A stretch of 64,000 nucleotides of DNA from Pontiellaceae bacterium B12219 (GCA_029432795.1 JARNMJ010000010.1:30000-93999), one strand, 5' to 3'; positions 16,591 to 25,823 are shown, counted from the first letter of the stretch. Numbers and translations: made by a program. The notes: generated by a model not told the origin, from the letters alone.

Positions 16591-17490
16591 ATGAATATGC
16601 CCAACAAACTGAATCTGCCGAGTTACAAAGAGCAGTCCGCCGAAGTGAAAGCGCGTCTGGATTTCATTAAACGCCAGCCGGTGGTGCTGGAGATTGATAA
16701 GCTGGTGAAGGAATTCCCGACCGAAGAGGGCGTGCGCCGGATTCTCAACGGCGTTTCCTTTAAGGTGCATAAGCGCGAGTTTATGTCGATCATCGGGCCG
16801 TCGGGATGTGGAAAATCCACGCTGATCCGGATGCTGGCCTGTCTGGAAGATATCACCGACGGGCTGATTCTGCTCGATACCTATCCGGTCACTGAGCCCG
16901 GCGCCGATCGCGGCATGGTTTTTCAAAAGTACACGCTCTTCCCGTGGTTGACCGTGAAGAAGAATGTGATGTTCGGCCTCGAAGTCGCAAACAAGAGTGC
17001 ATTTGATGCCGAGCGCGATGCGCTCCAATGGTTGGATATTGTCGGGTTGGAAGACTATGCCGATCTCTATCCCGCTCAGCTTTCCGGCGGCATGCAGCAG
17101 CGGGTGGCGATTGCGCGCGCCCTCGCCAATAAACCGAAGGTGCTGTTGATGGACGAGCCCTTTGGTGCGCTGGATGCGCAGACCCGCGCCAAGATGCAGG
17201 CCTATCTGCTGCAGATCCGCGAGAAAATCGACATCACCATCATTTTCATCACGCACGATCTCGACGAAGCGGTATATCTTTCTGATCGTGTGCTTGTGCT
17301 GAAAGCCAATCCCGGAGAAATACAGGAAATGGTGGAAGTGCCGGTCGGGCGTCCGCGTTCGCCGGAGCAGTTTTTGTCGCCGGAATTTCTGACAACCAAA
17401 ATTCGCCTCGAAGAGTTAATCCATCCGTCGGTCGATGAATCGAAGGATGATTTTGAAGTCGTGAAAATGGTTGCGACGGAAGAGCAGTAG
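16591..17490 (+). CDS. ABC transporter ATP-binding protein (sulfonate/guanidine type)
   Basis: 299 residues. Walker [11 protein letters not shown]-loop [10 protein letters not shown], signature LSGGMQQR, Walker [13 protein letters not shown] and the switch His in FITHDLDEA are all intact. A 30-residue N-terminal extension precedes the NTPase domain, and a 40-residue tail ([17 protein letters not shown]) follows it. Powers the permease encoded upstream from the cytoplasmic side. The start is two bases after the permease stop, so translation is probably coupled. The next gene starts 13 bases after the stop. Confidence 0.92.
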   Translation: MNMPNKLNLPSYKEQSAEVKARLDFIKRQPVVLEIDKLVKEFPTEEGVRRILNGVSFKVHKREFMSIIGPSGCGKSTLIRMLACLEDITDGLILLDTYPVTEPGADRGMVFQKYTLFPWLTVKKNVMFGLEVANKSAFDAERDALQWLDIVGLEDYADLYPAQLSGGMQQRVAIARALANKPKVLLMDEPFGALDAQTRAKMQAYLLQIREKIDITIIFITHDLDEAVYLSDRVLVLKANPGEIQEMVEVPVGRPRSPEQFLSPEFLTTKIRLEELIHPSVDESKDDFEVVKMVATEEQ

Positions 17491-17503
17491 CGAGGAAAGA
17501 AGA

Positions 17504-17953
17504 ATGTCGAAAGAAAAACAGAACTACAAACGTTTCAGCGTAACCATGCCGGCCGAGCTCTACGACGAACTCGAGCAGATGACGAAGGATCGGGGAATTG
17601 ATAACCGTTCGATGATGATTGCGGATCTCGTGAACCGCGAGTTGCTGAAATACAAACAGCAGGACCGCACCCGGGTCATGGCCGGCACACTGACCATTTC
17701 CTACGATGCCTCGGCCAATGACAGCGCCAACAAGCTGATCGCCCTGCGCCGCGCCTATCTCACAGAAGTCATTTCCACATTTCAGGTGATGCTTGAAGAT
17801 GGCAAGAATCTCGAAATATGGCTGGTGCAGGGTGAGGTGGAAAAACTTTATACCCTGTTGTCAGAAGCCCTGCAGTCCGGGAAAAGCATGATGGGGCAAA
17901 TCACCTTTGCCGATGCCATTCTTCCGCCGCTTCGGGCCAACTCCAAAATCTAA
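17504..17953 (+). CDS. NikR-like ribbon-helix-helix regulator without nickel ligands
   Basis: 149 residues from the ATG preceded by GAGGAAAG; a longer reading would overlap the ATPase gene. Residues 8-50 are a CopG/NikR ribbon-helix-helix (KRFSVTMPAELYDELEQM ... NRSMMIADLVNREL). Residues 57-140 match the NikR ACT-like sensor domain in length and pattern (GTLTISYD ... LEIWLVQGEVEKL). The positions of the nickel ligands of E. coli NikR (His87, His89, Cys95) align here to Gln94, Met96 and Asn102, and the QHHHHD segment is replaced by LRRAYLT. Nickel sensing is therefore unlikely. Its place between the transporter and the degradation enzymes suggests it controls this operon in response to another ligand, perhaps the substrate. 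Confidence 0.82.
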   Translation: MSKEKQNYKRFSVTMPAELYDELEQMTKDRGIDNRSMMIADLVNRELLKYKQQDRTRVMAGTLTISYDASANDSANKLIALRRAYLTEVISTFQVMLEDGKNLEIWLVQGEVEKLYTLLSEALQSGKSMMGQITFADAILPPLRANSKI

Positions 17954-17969
17954 AGAAAGGATGCAGAAC

Positions 17970-18695
17970 ATGAATGAAATACCCACAGATAAAATAAGTT
18001 ATGAAACGGTCGTTTCCGGAGGTTGGAACTTTTCTCAAATCATTCGTCGCGGGCGTACGGTCCGTCTCACCGATCTCGAAGGCGGTGCGAATGTCTCCGC
18101 GCTATTCTATAATGCGGACAACTACACCGAGCGCTACAATATGGGCGACACGCTGAAAATTCAGCATATCTCCTCGCTCTTCAAAAATGCCTGTATCTAT
18201 TCCGATATGGGCCGTGTGCTGATGAGTGTGACGGATTCTTCCTGCGACTGGCACGATGTCATCTGCGGCGTGACCTATCGCGAAGACATCCTTAAACGCT
18301 TCGGTGTGAAATCCTATCAGGAATCGCACAACGATTTTTATCGCAATGGATTTGATTCGCTCACCGTCGAGCTCGCCAAATACGGTATGACCAAACGCGA
18401 CTTTACCAACGTGGTGAACTTTTTCTCGAAGACACTCATTAACGAAGCGGGTGATCTGTCTTTTGTGGAAAATTATTCCCCCGCCGGAAGTTATGTGGAT
18501 CTGCGGGCTGAAATGGATACATTACTGGTGCTCGACACCGGGATGCATCCGCTGAATCCCTCCACTGAATATCTCAGAAAACCGGTAAAAATTACCCTGT
18601 TTGAAAGCGATCCCGCTGCGGCCGATGATCCGTGCCGCCTGTTATGCCCCGAAAACGAACGCGGCTTCACCAACTCCGAAACTTACTATCTCTAG
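17970..18695 (+). CDS. DUF1989 protein, larger subunit type of carboxyguanidine deiminase
   Basis: 241 residues from the ATG at 17970, which has AAAGG eight bases upstream. One of the paired 'urea carboxylase-associated' DUF1989 proteins. Such pairs were shown to be carboxyguanidine deiminases (CgdA/CgdB), which turn the product of guanidine carboxylase into allophanate plus ammonia. Visible family features are GRTVRLTDLEGGANVSALFYNADNYTERYN and the putative metal site DSSCDWHD. The C-terminal part ends with YVDLRAEMDTLLVLDTGMHPL. It is followed after 11 bases by the smaller paralogue. A pair of these genes argues that guanidine, not urea, is the physiological substrate. Confidence 0.83.
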   Translation: MNEIPTDKISYETVVSGGWNFSQIIRRGRTVRLTDLEGGANVSALFYNADNYTERYNMGDTLKIQHISSLFKNACIYSDMGRVLMSVTDSSCDWHDVICGVTYREDILKRFGVKSYQESHNDFYRNGFDSLTVELAKYGMTKRDFTNVVNFFSKTLINEAGDLSFVENYSPAGSYVDLRAEMDTLLVLDTGMHPLNPSTEYLRKPVKITLFESDPAAADDPCRLLCPENERGFTNSETYYL

Positions 18696-18706
18696 GAGAT
18701 CCGATT

Positions 18707-19357
18707 ATGAGCGAATTGAAAGAAAGTACTCTTGTGGAAAAAAACGCCCGGCTGAGCGAAACCGTTCCGGCAGGAACCTATTGGATGAAAGTGGTAAAAA
18801 AGGGCGAGACTCTTCGAATCACCGATTTGGAAGGCAACCAGGCGGCCGACACGCTCTTCTTTAATGCCAACAATACCGACGAGCGCTACCACGCCAACAA
18901 CACGCTGCGCATGCAAAGCAATGTCTACATCAAGTTGGGCACGGCCATCCGTTCCAACGAGAATAAGGTGATGATGACCATTACGGCCGATACCTGCGGG
19001 CGGCACGATACACTCGGCAGTGCCTGTTCCTGCGAAAGCAACACCTCGCGCTATGCGCACGACAAGCGCTACATGCACAGTTGCCGCGATACTTTTCTGC
19101 AGGCCATTACCGACTGGGGTATGGGCATGAATAAGCGCGACCAGGTTTGCAATATTAACTTTTTCATGAATGTGCCGGTGAATCCGGAAGGCGGATCCAA
19201 CTTTGCCGATGGAATTTCGGGAGCCGGTAAATATGTGGAAATGGTTGCTGAGATGGACACGATTGTTCTGCTCTCGAACTGCCCGCAGCTCAACAACCCC
19301 TGCAACGCTTATAACCCGACGCCGGTTCAAATGACGGTTTGGGAAAAGGGAGCGTAA
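18707..19357 (+). CDS. DUF1989 protein, smaller subunit type of carboxyguanidine deiminase
   Basis: 216 residues from the ATG preceded by CTAGGAG. Same fold as the gene before it (GETLRITDLEGNQAADTLFFNANNTDERYHANNTLR), with a fuller Cys/His cluster, DTCGRHDTLGSACSCESNT. This contains the Cys and His that would hold the catalytic zinc in the deiminase, so this may be the metal-bearing subunit. The late YVEMVAEMDTIVLLSNCPQLNNPCN block is typical. Expected to act as a heteromer with its neighbour in the cytoplasm, hydrolysing carboxyguanidine to allophanate and ammonia. The carboxylase start follows one base after its stop. The functional assignment is by family and context. Confidence 0.85.
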   Translation: MSELKESTLVEKNARLSETVPAGTYWMKVVKKGETLRITDLEGNQAADTLFFNANNTDERYHANNTLRMQSNVYIKLGTAIRSNENKVMMTITADTCGRHDTLGSACSCESNTSRYAHDKRYMHSCRDTFLQAITDWGMGMNKRDQVCNINFFMNVPVNPEGGSNFADGISGAGKYVEMVAEMDTIVLLSNCPQLNNPCNAYNPTPVQMTVWEKGA

Positions 19358-19358
19358 C

Positions 19359-22300
19359 ATGTTTTCAAAAGTACTCGTTGCAAACCGCGGTGAAATTGCC
19401 TGCCGGATCATTCGGACGTTGCGGGAAATGGGCATCACATCGGTTGCGGTCTATTCCGACGCCGATGCCGATGCTGAACACGCGGCTTTGGCGGATGAAG
19501 CCTATAACATTGGCCCCGCGCCGGCGAAAGACAGCTATCTGAACACGGCAAAGATTCTGGAAGTCATGCAGGAAAACGGCGTCGAAGCCGTGCATCCGGG
19601 CTACGGCTTCCTGAGCGAAAATGTGGAGTTCAGTCAGGCGTGTGCGGAAATCGGCGTTGAATTCATCGGTCCGGAGGAAAAACATATTCTCGAGTTCGGG
19701 CTCAAACATCGGGCACGCGATCTGGCAGAGGCCGCCGGTGTTCCGCTCGTGCCTGGAACCGGCCTGCTCAACAGCGAGAGCGAAGCGCTCGAAGCCGCCG
19801 AAAAAATCGGCTATCCGATCATGCTCAAAAGCACCGCCGGCGGCGGTGGCATCGGCATGCGCATTTGCAACAGTTCCGATGAGCTGGAAGCGCACTACGA
19901 AACCATCAAGCGCCTTGGCAAAAACTATTTTAAGGACGAGGGGCTGTTCCTCGAAAAATACATCAAAACCTCGCGCCATATTGAAGTGCAGGTTTTCGGC
20001 AATGGCAAAGGCCGGGTCACCGTTCTCGGCGAGCGCGACTGTTCCGTGCAGCGCCGGAATCAGAAGGTGATTGAAGAAACGCCCGCGCCGAATATTTCAG
20101 AAGAAACCCGGCGCGCGCTTCATGCAGCGGCCAAAGTGCTGACCGAAAAAGTGGCCTACCGTTCCGCCGGCACCGTCGAATTTATCTACGACACCGAAAC
20201 CGAAGAATTCTATTTTCTCGAAGTGAATACCCGTCTGCAGGTGGAGCACGGCATTACCGAAGAAGTGTTTGGCGTCGACCTCGTGCGCTGGATGGTGGAA
20301 CTGGCCGCGGGCGAAGATCCAACGGTTGGAATCGGCGAACTTGAACCGACCGGCTGTGCCATGGAGTTCCGGGTGTATGCCGAAGATCCGGGCAAAGAAT
20401 ATCAGCCGTCCAGCGGCACGATTACAAAAGCCGAGTTTCCGGAAAATATCCGCTGCGATAAATGGATCGAAACCGGAACGGAGGTGTCAGCGTTCTATGA
20501 CCCCTTGTTGGCCAAAGTCATCGTCAAAGGCGCAGACCGTAAGGAAACGATCGCCAAGTCGATCGATGCGCTGACGGCCACAAAAGTTTACGGATTCGAA
20601 ACCAATATTCATCTGATGAAACAGGTGCTTGAAAACGAAACCTTTCGGAAGGGTGAGGTCTTTACCGGATTGCTCAACACCTTTTCCTATGAGGTGAACA
20701 CGATTGAAGTCGTGATTCCGGGCACGCAGACCACGGTGCAGGATGTGCCGGGCCGTACCGGATTCTGGGGCGTCGGCGTTCCGCCGTCCGGACCGATGGA
20801 TATGCTCAATTTCCGCATGGCCAATCGGCTGGTCGGAAATGTGGAAGAGGCCGCTGCATTGGAAATGACGATGTCCGGCGGAAGTTATACATTCAATACC
20901 AATTCGACGGTGGCTGTAACCGGTGGCGATCTGACGGTGATGCTTAACGACAAAACGGTTCCGTTGTTTGAAGCCATTGAAGTACATGCGGGCGGTACGC
21001 TGAGCATCAGCGCTTTCTACAAGGGCCAGCGGGCCTATCTTGCCGTACGCGGCGGGCTGGATGTGCCGGATTATCTGGGCAGTAAATCGACCTTCATTCT
21101 GGGGAAATTCGGCGGGCATGCCGGCCGTGCATTGATGGCGGGCGATGTGCTGCATATCGGCAATGCGGTTTCCAGGGATTGGAACATGAAGCAACTGCCG
21201 GAAGCGGCCCGGCCCGAAATTTCCAACCATTGGAAAATCGGTGTGATGTATGGTCCGCATGGCGCACCGGATTTCTTTACCGAAAAGGATATCGAAACCT
21301 TTCTGCAGCATGAATGGGAAGTGCACTTCAACTCGTCGCGCACCGGCGTCCGTCTGATTGGCCCGAAGCCGGAATGGGCGCGGACCGACGGCGGCGAAGC
21401 GGGATTGCATCCCTCGAACATTCATGACAATGCCTATGCCATCGGCGCGGTCGACTTTACCGGCGACATGCCGGTGATCCTCGGCCCCGACGGCCCGAGC
21501 CTCGGGGGCTTTGTCTGCCCGGTCACGGTGATCGGTGCCGAGCTTTGGAAGGTAGGTCAGCTGAAGCCGGGCGACACGGTTCAGTTTATTCCGGTGGCAT
21601 TGGAAGAAGCCGGAGAGCTGCACGCGGAAAATGAAGCGCTGGTTGAGTCCGGCGAACCGATGACCGTTCCGAAATACACAACAATTGATCAGACGCCGGC
21701 GGTGATTGCATCGTGGAATGAAGACGATGAATTTGAAAAAGTGGTCTGCCGCCAGGCGGGCGATCAATATCTGCTGTTGGAATTCGGTCCGCTGCAACTG
21801 GATCTGCGTCTGCGGTTTAAGGTGCATGCCTGGAACCTGAAGTTTGAGGAGTTGAATCTGCCCGGCGTGATTGATCTGACGCCCGGCATCCGCTCGTTCC
21901 AGATTCATTTCGACCCGAAGGTGTTGCCACGCACCAAGCTGTTGGATCTGATTGATTCGCTCATGATTGAACTGGGGGAAAATCCTCCGGAAGAAGTGGA
22001 ATCACGCATCGTTTATCTGCCGCTGAGCTGGGACGATCCGCAGACGCGGCTGGCGATTGAAAAATATATGTCTTCCGTTCGGAAAGACGCGCCGTGGTGT
22101 CCGAGTAATATCGAATTCATCCGCCGCATCAACGGGCTGGATTCCATTCAGGACGTGCAGGATATTCTGTTCGATGCCAGCTATATTGTAATGGGGCTGG
22201 GCGATGTCTATCTCGGCGCGCCGGTGGCCACGCCGGTCGATCCGCGGCATCGGTTGGTGACGACCAAATATAATCCGGCGCGAACCTGGACGCCGGAAAA

Positions 22301-22952
22301 TGCGGTGGGTATCGGCGGCGCCTATATGTGTGTCTACGGCATGGAAGGACCGGGCGGATATCAGTTCGTCGGCCGTACTGTTCAAATGTGGAACCGCTAC
22401 AACATTACCCGCGAATTCGAATCCGGTAAGCCGTGGCTGCTCCGCTGTTTTGATCAGGTTCGGTTTTATCCGGTTTCGGGGGACGAGTTGATGCAGATGC
22501 GTCGCGATTTTCCGAAGGGCCGCTTCTCGCTGAAGATCGAAAAAATGACCTTCAATATTAATGAATACAACCAGTTTCTGGTCGACGAAGCGGAAGGCAT
22601 TGAGGTCTTTAAAACGAAGCAGCAGGAATCCTTTGCGGCAGAATATCAGCACTGGGTGGATAACGATTTGCTGACGTTTGAGGAAGCGGTGAATGAAGCA
22701 TCGGCCGAAGAGAATGAAGTGGAAGAAGGAACGGTTCCGGTGACGGCGTCCGTGGCCGGTAGTGTTTGGCAGTTTAAGGTGGAAGTCGGTGATGCAATTG
22801 AGGATGGCGCAGAAGTCGCGGTGCTGGAAAGTATGAAAACCGAAATCCCGGTTTCGGTCACCTGCTCCGGTAGCGTTGCGCAGGTGTTCTGCAAAGCGGG
22901 CGACACCGTAAAACAGGGGCAGGTCGTCTGCACCATCCGCCCGAACGTATAA
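19359..22952 (+). CDS. Biotin-dependent guanidine/urea carboxylase
   Basis: 1197 residues. Domain order: biotin carboxylase (1-450; KVLVANRGEIACRI, ATP-grasp KSTAGGGGIGMRI, VNTRLQVEHGITEEVFG), KipA/AHS2-like carboxyltransferase half (about 460-770; IPGTQTTVQDVPGRTGFWGVGVPPSGPMD), KipI/AHS1-like half (about 780-1080), then a biotin carrier domain with the biotinyl Lys1160 in VLESMKTE. The allophanate hydrolase domain of yeast urea amidolyase is absent and encoded separately downstream. The enzyme carboxylates guanidine to carboxyguanidine, or urea to allophanate, at the cost of ATP and bicarbonate. The adjacent DUF1989 pair favours guanidine; specificity depends on an Asp/Asn difference in the carboxyltransferase pocket that I could not place without an alignment. 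Confidence 0.92.
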   Translation: MFSKVLVANRGEIACRIIRTLREMGITSVAVYSDADADAEHAALADEAYNIGPAPAKDSYLNTAKILEVMQENGVEAVHPGYGFLSENVEFSQACAEIGVEFIGPEEKHILEFGLKHRARDLAEAAGVPLVPGTGLLNSESEALEAAEKIGYPIMLKSTAGGGGIGMRICNSSDELEAHYETIKRLGKNYFKDEGLFLEKYIKTSRHIEVQVFGNGKGRVTVLGERDCSVQRRNQKVIEETPAPNISEETRRALHAAAKVLTEKVAYRSAGTVEFIYDTETEEFYFLEVNTRLQVEHGITEEVFGVDLVRWMVELAAGEDPTVGIGELEPTGCAMEFRVYAEDPGKEYQPSSGTITKAEFPENIRCDKWIETGTEVSAFYDPLLAKVIVKGADRKETIAKSIDALTATKVYGFETNIHLMKQVLENETFRKGEVFTGLLNTFSYEVNTIEVVIPGTQTTVQDVPGRTGFWGVGVPPSGPMDMLNFRMANRLVGNVEEAAALEMTMSGGSYTFNTNSTVAVTGGDLTVMLNDKTVPLFEAIEVHAGGTLSISAFYKGQRAYLAVRGGLDVPDYLGSKSTFILGKFGGHAGRALMAGDVLHIGNAVSRDWNMKQLPEAARPEISNHWKIGVMYGPHGAPDFFTEKDIETFLQHEWEVHFNSSRTGVRLIGPKPEWARTDGGEAGLHPSNIHDNAYAIGAVDFTGDMPVILGPDGPSLGGFVCPVTVIGAELWKVGQLKPGDTVQFIPVALEEAGELHAENEALVESGEPMTVPKYTTIDQTPAVIASWNEDDEFEKVVCRQAGDQYLLLEFGPLQLDLRLRFKVHAWNLKFEELNLPGVIDLTPGIRSFQIHFDPKVLPRTKLLDLIDSLMIELGENPPEEVESRIVYLPLSWDDPQTRLAIEKYMSSVRKDAPWCPSNIEFIRRINGLDSIQDVQDILFDASYIVMGLGDVYLGAPVATPVDPRHRLVTTKYNPARTWTPENAVGIGGAYMCVYGMEGPGGYQFVGRTVQMWNRYNITREFESGKPWLLRCFDQVRFYPVSGDELMQMRRDFPKGRFSLKIEKMTFNINEYNQFLVDEAEGIEVFKTKQQESFAAEYQHWVDNDLLTFEEAVNEASAEENEVEEGTVPVTASVAGSVWQFKVEVGDAIEDGAEVAVLESMKTEIPVSVTCSGSVAQVFCKAGDTVKQGQVVCTIRPNV
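21221..21235. repeat. Perfect copy of TTCCAA-N3-TTGGAA
   Basis: Spacer CCA. Inside the carboxylase gene, translated as part of ISNHWKIG. Confidence 0.85.
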
Positions 22953-22957
22953 ATGAG

Positions 22958-22990
22958 TTAACCACGGAATACATAGAATACACGGAAGAG
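22958..22990. repeat. TTAACC-type intergenic repeat, half element
   Basis: TTAACCACGGAATACATAGA and the following bases form loose eight- to nine-base units of the ACGGAATAC type. It fills the gap between the carboxylase and allophanate hydrolase genes, and its 3' end supplies the purines ahead of the next ATG. Compare 52969-53041. Confidence 0.5.
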
Positions 22991-22995
22991 ATGAA

Positions 22996-24762
22996 ATGAA
23001 AAATTTACAGATTAGTTCCCTGCTCAAAGGGTATGCCGATGGTGCCTTTACGATCAGCGATGTTGTTTTCCAATGTTTGGATGTGGCGGAGAAGCTGCCG
23101 AAGGAAGTGTGGATCCGGAAGCTGACGGCGGAAGAGGTGGCGGTGTATGTCCGGGCCCTGGAAGGGGAATCGCCGGAAACGAAGCCGCTTTATGGCATTC
23201 CGTTTGTGATTAAGGACAATATTGATTTGGCCGATATTCCATCGACCGCGGGCTGCCCGGATTTTGAATATCTGCCGAAGCAATCGGCGCATGTGGTGGA
23301 ACAATTGATTCAGGCCGGTGCCATTCCGCTCGGGAAGACCAATCTCGATCAGTTTGCCACGGGTCTGGTCGGAACGCGTTCGCCCTATGGGGCCTGCCCC
23401 AACCATTTTGATCCCGATTATATTTCCGGCGGTTCCAGCAGTGGTTCGGCGGTTGCTGTGGCCGGCGGATGTGCCAGCTTTTCGCTCGGTACGGACACCG
23501 CCGGCTCCGGCCGTGTGCCGGCGGCATTTAATAATTTGATCGGGCTGAAACCGTCGAAAGGATTGCTGAGCTGCTCCGGTGTGGTGCCGGCCTGCAAGAG
23601 CCTCGACTGCGTTTCGATTTTTGCGCTCGATGCGGCCGATGCACAGGCGGTTTTCAAGGTGGCCGCTCATTTTGATGCGGACGACTGCTATGCCCGCGAG
23701 CTGGCTCAGGCGCCGACCCTTTCCAGGGGCTGGACGTTTGGCGTTCCCAAAATGGAACAACTGAAGTTTTTTGGAAACGAGGAATATAAAGCCGCCTTTT
23801 TGAAGAGTGTTGCGATGCTGGAAAAGGCGGGGGGAACGCAGGTGGAAATTGATTTTCAGCCCTTCCTCGATGCGGCGAATCTGCTCTATTCCGGTCCGTG
23901 GGTGAATGAGCGCTATGCGGCGGTTGGCGATTTTATCGAGGCCAATCCGGATGCTGTGCTGGAAACCACGCGCACGATCATTCTCTCCGGCCTGCAGATT
24001 CCTGCGCCGGAAGTCTTTGAATCGATGTATAAATTGCAGGCGTTTAAACGCATGACTGACCGGATCATGAATTCGGTGGATATGATCGTTACGCCGACCG
24101 CGGGCACCTGCTACACGATTGATGAAGTGAATGCCGACCCCATTCAGCTGAATACGAATCTGGGCTTTTATACCAACTACATGAATTTGCTGGATTACGC
24201 GGCGATTGCGGTTCCGACGGCGCTGACTTCTTCGCTTCCGTTTGGAGTGACGCTGGTGTCGTTTGCCGGGCACGATTTGAAACTGCTGCAACTGGCCGAT
24301 CGCCTGCATCAAGTGACCGGATTGTCTGTTGGGAAAACGCAGCATCGTCCGGTGCCGCTTGTTCCGGTTCTCAATGACGGAATGGTGGATGTTGCTGTTT
24401 GCGGCGCGCATCTGAACGGCTATCCGCTGCACCATCAGCTGACCGATTTGAAAGCGACCTTTGTGGGATCAGCGGAGACGGCTCCCGAGTACCGGATGTA
24501 TGCCTTCGAAACCGGCGGCGTGGCGAAGCCCGGCCTGATTCGCGATGCGGAAAAGGGCGGGGGAATCTATCTGGAAATCTATCGGCTCAGCCACGAAGCT
24601 TTCGGCAAATTTGTCAGCTGCATTCCTGCACCGCTCGGTATGGGCAAAGTAACATTGAAAGACGGCCGTACGGTTGCCGGATTTATTGCTGAGCCGATGG
24701 TGGAACAGATCGGCGAAGAGATCACGCAGCTTGGTGACTGGCGGAAATTTGCCGGCAAGTAG
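22996..24762 (+). CDS. atzF: Allophanate hydrolase
   Basis: 588 residues, the length of AtzF-type enzymes. The N-terminal amidase-signature domain (1-430) carries the Ser-cisSer-Lys triad: Lys73 in GIPFVIKDNID, Ser147 in SGGSSSGS and Ser171 in DTAGSGRVP. The spacings (74 and 24) equal those of characterised AtzF. The C-terminal domain (about 445-588; GAHLNGYPLHHQL, FETGGVAKPGLIR, IPAPLGMGKVTLKDGR) matches the small domain that decarboxylates N-carboxycarbamate. Allophanate is thus turned into two ammonium and two CO2. This completes guanidine or urea assimilation with the upstream genes. A repeat element replaces the usual short gap before it. Confidence 0.95.
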   Translation: MKNLQISSLLKGYADGAFTISDVVFQCLDVAEKLPKEVWIRKLTAEEVAVYVRALEGESPETKPLYGIPFVIKDNIDLADIPSTAGCPDFEYLPKQSAHVVEQLIQAGAIPLGKTNLDQFATGLVGTRSPYGACPNHFDPDYISGGSSSGSAVAVAGGCASFSLGTDTAGSGRVPAAFNNLIGLKPSKGLLSCSGVVPACKSLDCVSIFALDAADAQAVFKVAAHFDADDCYARELAQAPTLSRGWTFGVPKMEQLKFFGNEEYKAAFLKSVAMLEKAGGTQVEIDFQPFLDAANLLYSGPWVNERYAAVGDFIEANPDAVLETTRTIILSGLQIPAPEVFESMYKLQAFKRMTDRIMNSVDMIVTPTAGTCYTIDEVNADPIQLNTNLGFYTNYMNLLDYAAIAVPTALTSSLPFGVTLVSFAGHDLKLLQLADRLHQVTGLSVGKTQHRPVPLVPVLNDGMVDVAVCGAHLNGYPLHHQLTDLKATFVGSAETAPEYRMYAFETGGVAKPGLIRDAEKGGGIYLEIYRLSHEAFGKFVSCIPAPLGMGKVTLKDGRTVAGFIAEPMVEQIGEEITQLGDWRKFAGK

Positions 24763-24903
24763 TCGCCTCCTCTTCCATTGACTAAGCGACTTTTATGAAG
24801 AGGTCATCGTGGATGATTTTTTTTGAGCCCGATTATGAAAATCAGATTTTTTAAATATCGATTCGAAGAAATCTCGAATAACCCAGCGGAAGCATAGGGG
24901 AAA

Positions 24904-25521
24904 ATGAAAAGAAACTTTATTGAGGGTCAGCCGGCGCTGTTGGTGATTGATATCCAGGGCCCGCTTTTTATAGATCACAGCGAGGAAGCGATTCCCTGTA
25001 TGGAAGGTTTTGATGAGCGAATGGCAAAGTCGGCAAAGCTCATTAAAAAGGCGCGTGAAAACGACATTCCGGTCATCTTTATCCAGGAGGTGCATCGGCC
25101 GGATCTGAGTGACATCGGTCGGGAACTGGATGGCGCGGAAGACGTTCACTGCCTCGAAGATGATCCGAACACGGAAATAAATGTGGAGGTGCTCGATTTC
25201 CGTCCGACGGATTATCGGATCAGGAAACGCCGCTATTCCGCCTTCTTCGGAACGGATCTGGAAATTCTGCTGAAGGGGCTGAAGGTTGATACGTTAATTC
25301 TGTGCGGTTGTCTGACCGATGTCTGTGTGCACTATACCTTTGTGGACGGGCATCAGCACGACTATTTCTGTCGGGTGGTCGAAGACTGTGTGGCCGGTTC
25401 TTCTCTGGATGCGCACGAAGCATCGCTCAATGCGATGGAATATCTGCAGGCCGGGGCGCGAAGCCATCTGGAAAATGTGTTGAACGAATTTGGGCAATAT
25501 GGAGCGCGCAGGATCGCCTAG
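24904..25521 (+). CDS. Isochorismatase-fold cysteine hydrolase
   Basis: 205 residues. The three catalytic residues of the family are visible: Asp16 (LLVIDIQ), Lys108 (RIRKRRYSAF) and Cys141 (CGCLTDVCVHYT), with the usual non-proline cis-peptide region before the Cys. These enzymes hydrolyse amide or C-O bonds in isochorismate, nicotinamide, ureidoacrylate, N-carbamoylsarcosine or biuret. It follows allophanate hydrolase by 141 bases in the same direction. Biuret hydrolase belongs to this family and its product is allophanate, so a biuret or ureide amidohydrolase is an attractive guess. Sequence alone does not show substrate. AGGGGAAA precedes the ATG. Confidence 0.8.
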   Translation: MKRNFIEGQPALLVIDIQGPLFIDHSEEAIPCMEGFDERMAKSAKLIKKARENDIPVIFIQEVHRPDLSDIGRELDGAEDVHCLEDDPNTEINVEVLDFRPTDYRIRKRRYSAFFGTDLEILLKGLKVDTLILCGCLTDVCVHYTFVDGHQHDYFCRVVEDCVAGSSLDAHEASLNAMEYLQAGARSHLENVLNEFGQYGARRIA

Positions 25522-25823
25522 CGCACTTCGGAGGTTCTCGTTTCTTCGGTGATTTTCAGGCCTTTGGTGCAGCTGATGTACCGTTTTTCTATTGCTGTTG
25601 AAATACGCATCAATACGGATGTTTTTCTTGTGTTCAGATCATGGAACTTCTTGTGGTGGGTGAAGGGGATTTTAAGTAAATGCCCCTAGATGTAGTAAAC
25701 TAAAGAATTGACAACAATGCTTGTCCGGTGCTACTTCACGACCAACCTCGAGGAGCCCGTATTGGCAGCGGTTGTAGGTGTCGATCGGGTTTGTGTTAGT
25801 AAACGCAAGTCAAAGGAGATCGC
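25522..25823. other. Intergenic region before porin 2
   Basis: 302 bases. A TTGACA lies at 25708-25713 with only a poor -10 (CTACTT, 17 bases later), so the promoter is uncertain. AAAGGAG precedes the porin ATG. No terminator for the hydrolase gene, ORF or RNA gene is evident. Confidence 0.5.

Noticed and set aside
23068..23082. Treating every CCAAT...TGG string as a copy of the dispersed palindrome
   Set aside because: Copies with two or more mismatches (for example near 17029 and 32389) are expected by chance and were left out of the count.
20487..24435. Long open frames on the minus strand opposite the carboxylase (20487-21908) and allophanate hydrolase (23005-24435) genes
   Set aside because: They lie wholly within well-recognised genes, lack family motifs, and are rich in Arg/His/Gln as expected from antisense reading of this codon usage.
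25762..25778. Possible sigma-54 promoter before porin 2 (TTGGCAGCGGTTGTAGG)
   Set aside because: Ten bases after GG comes AG, not GC, so the -12 element is missing.
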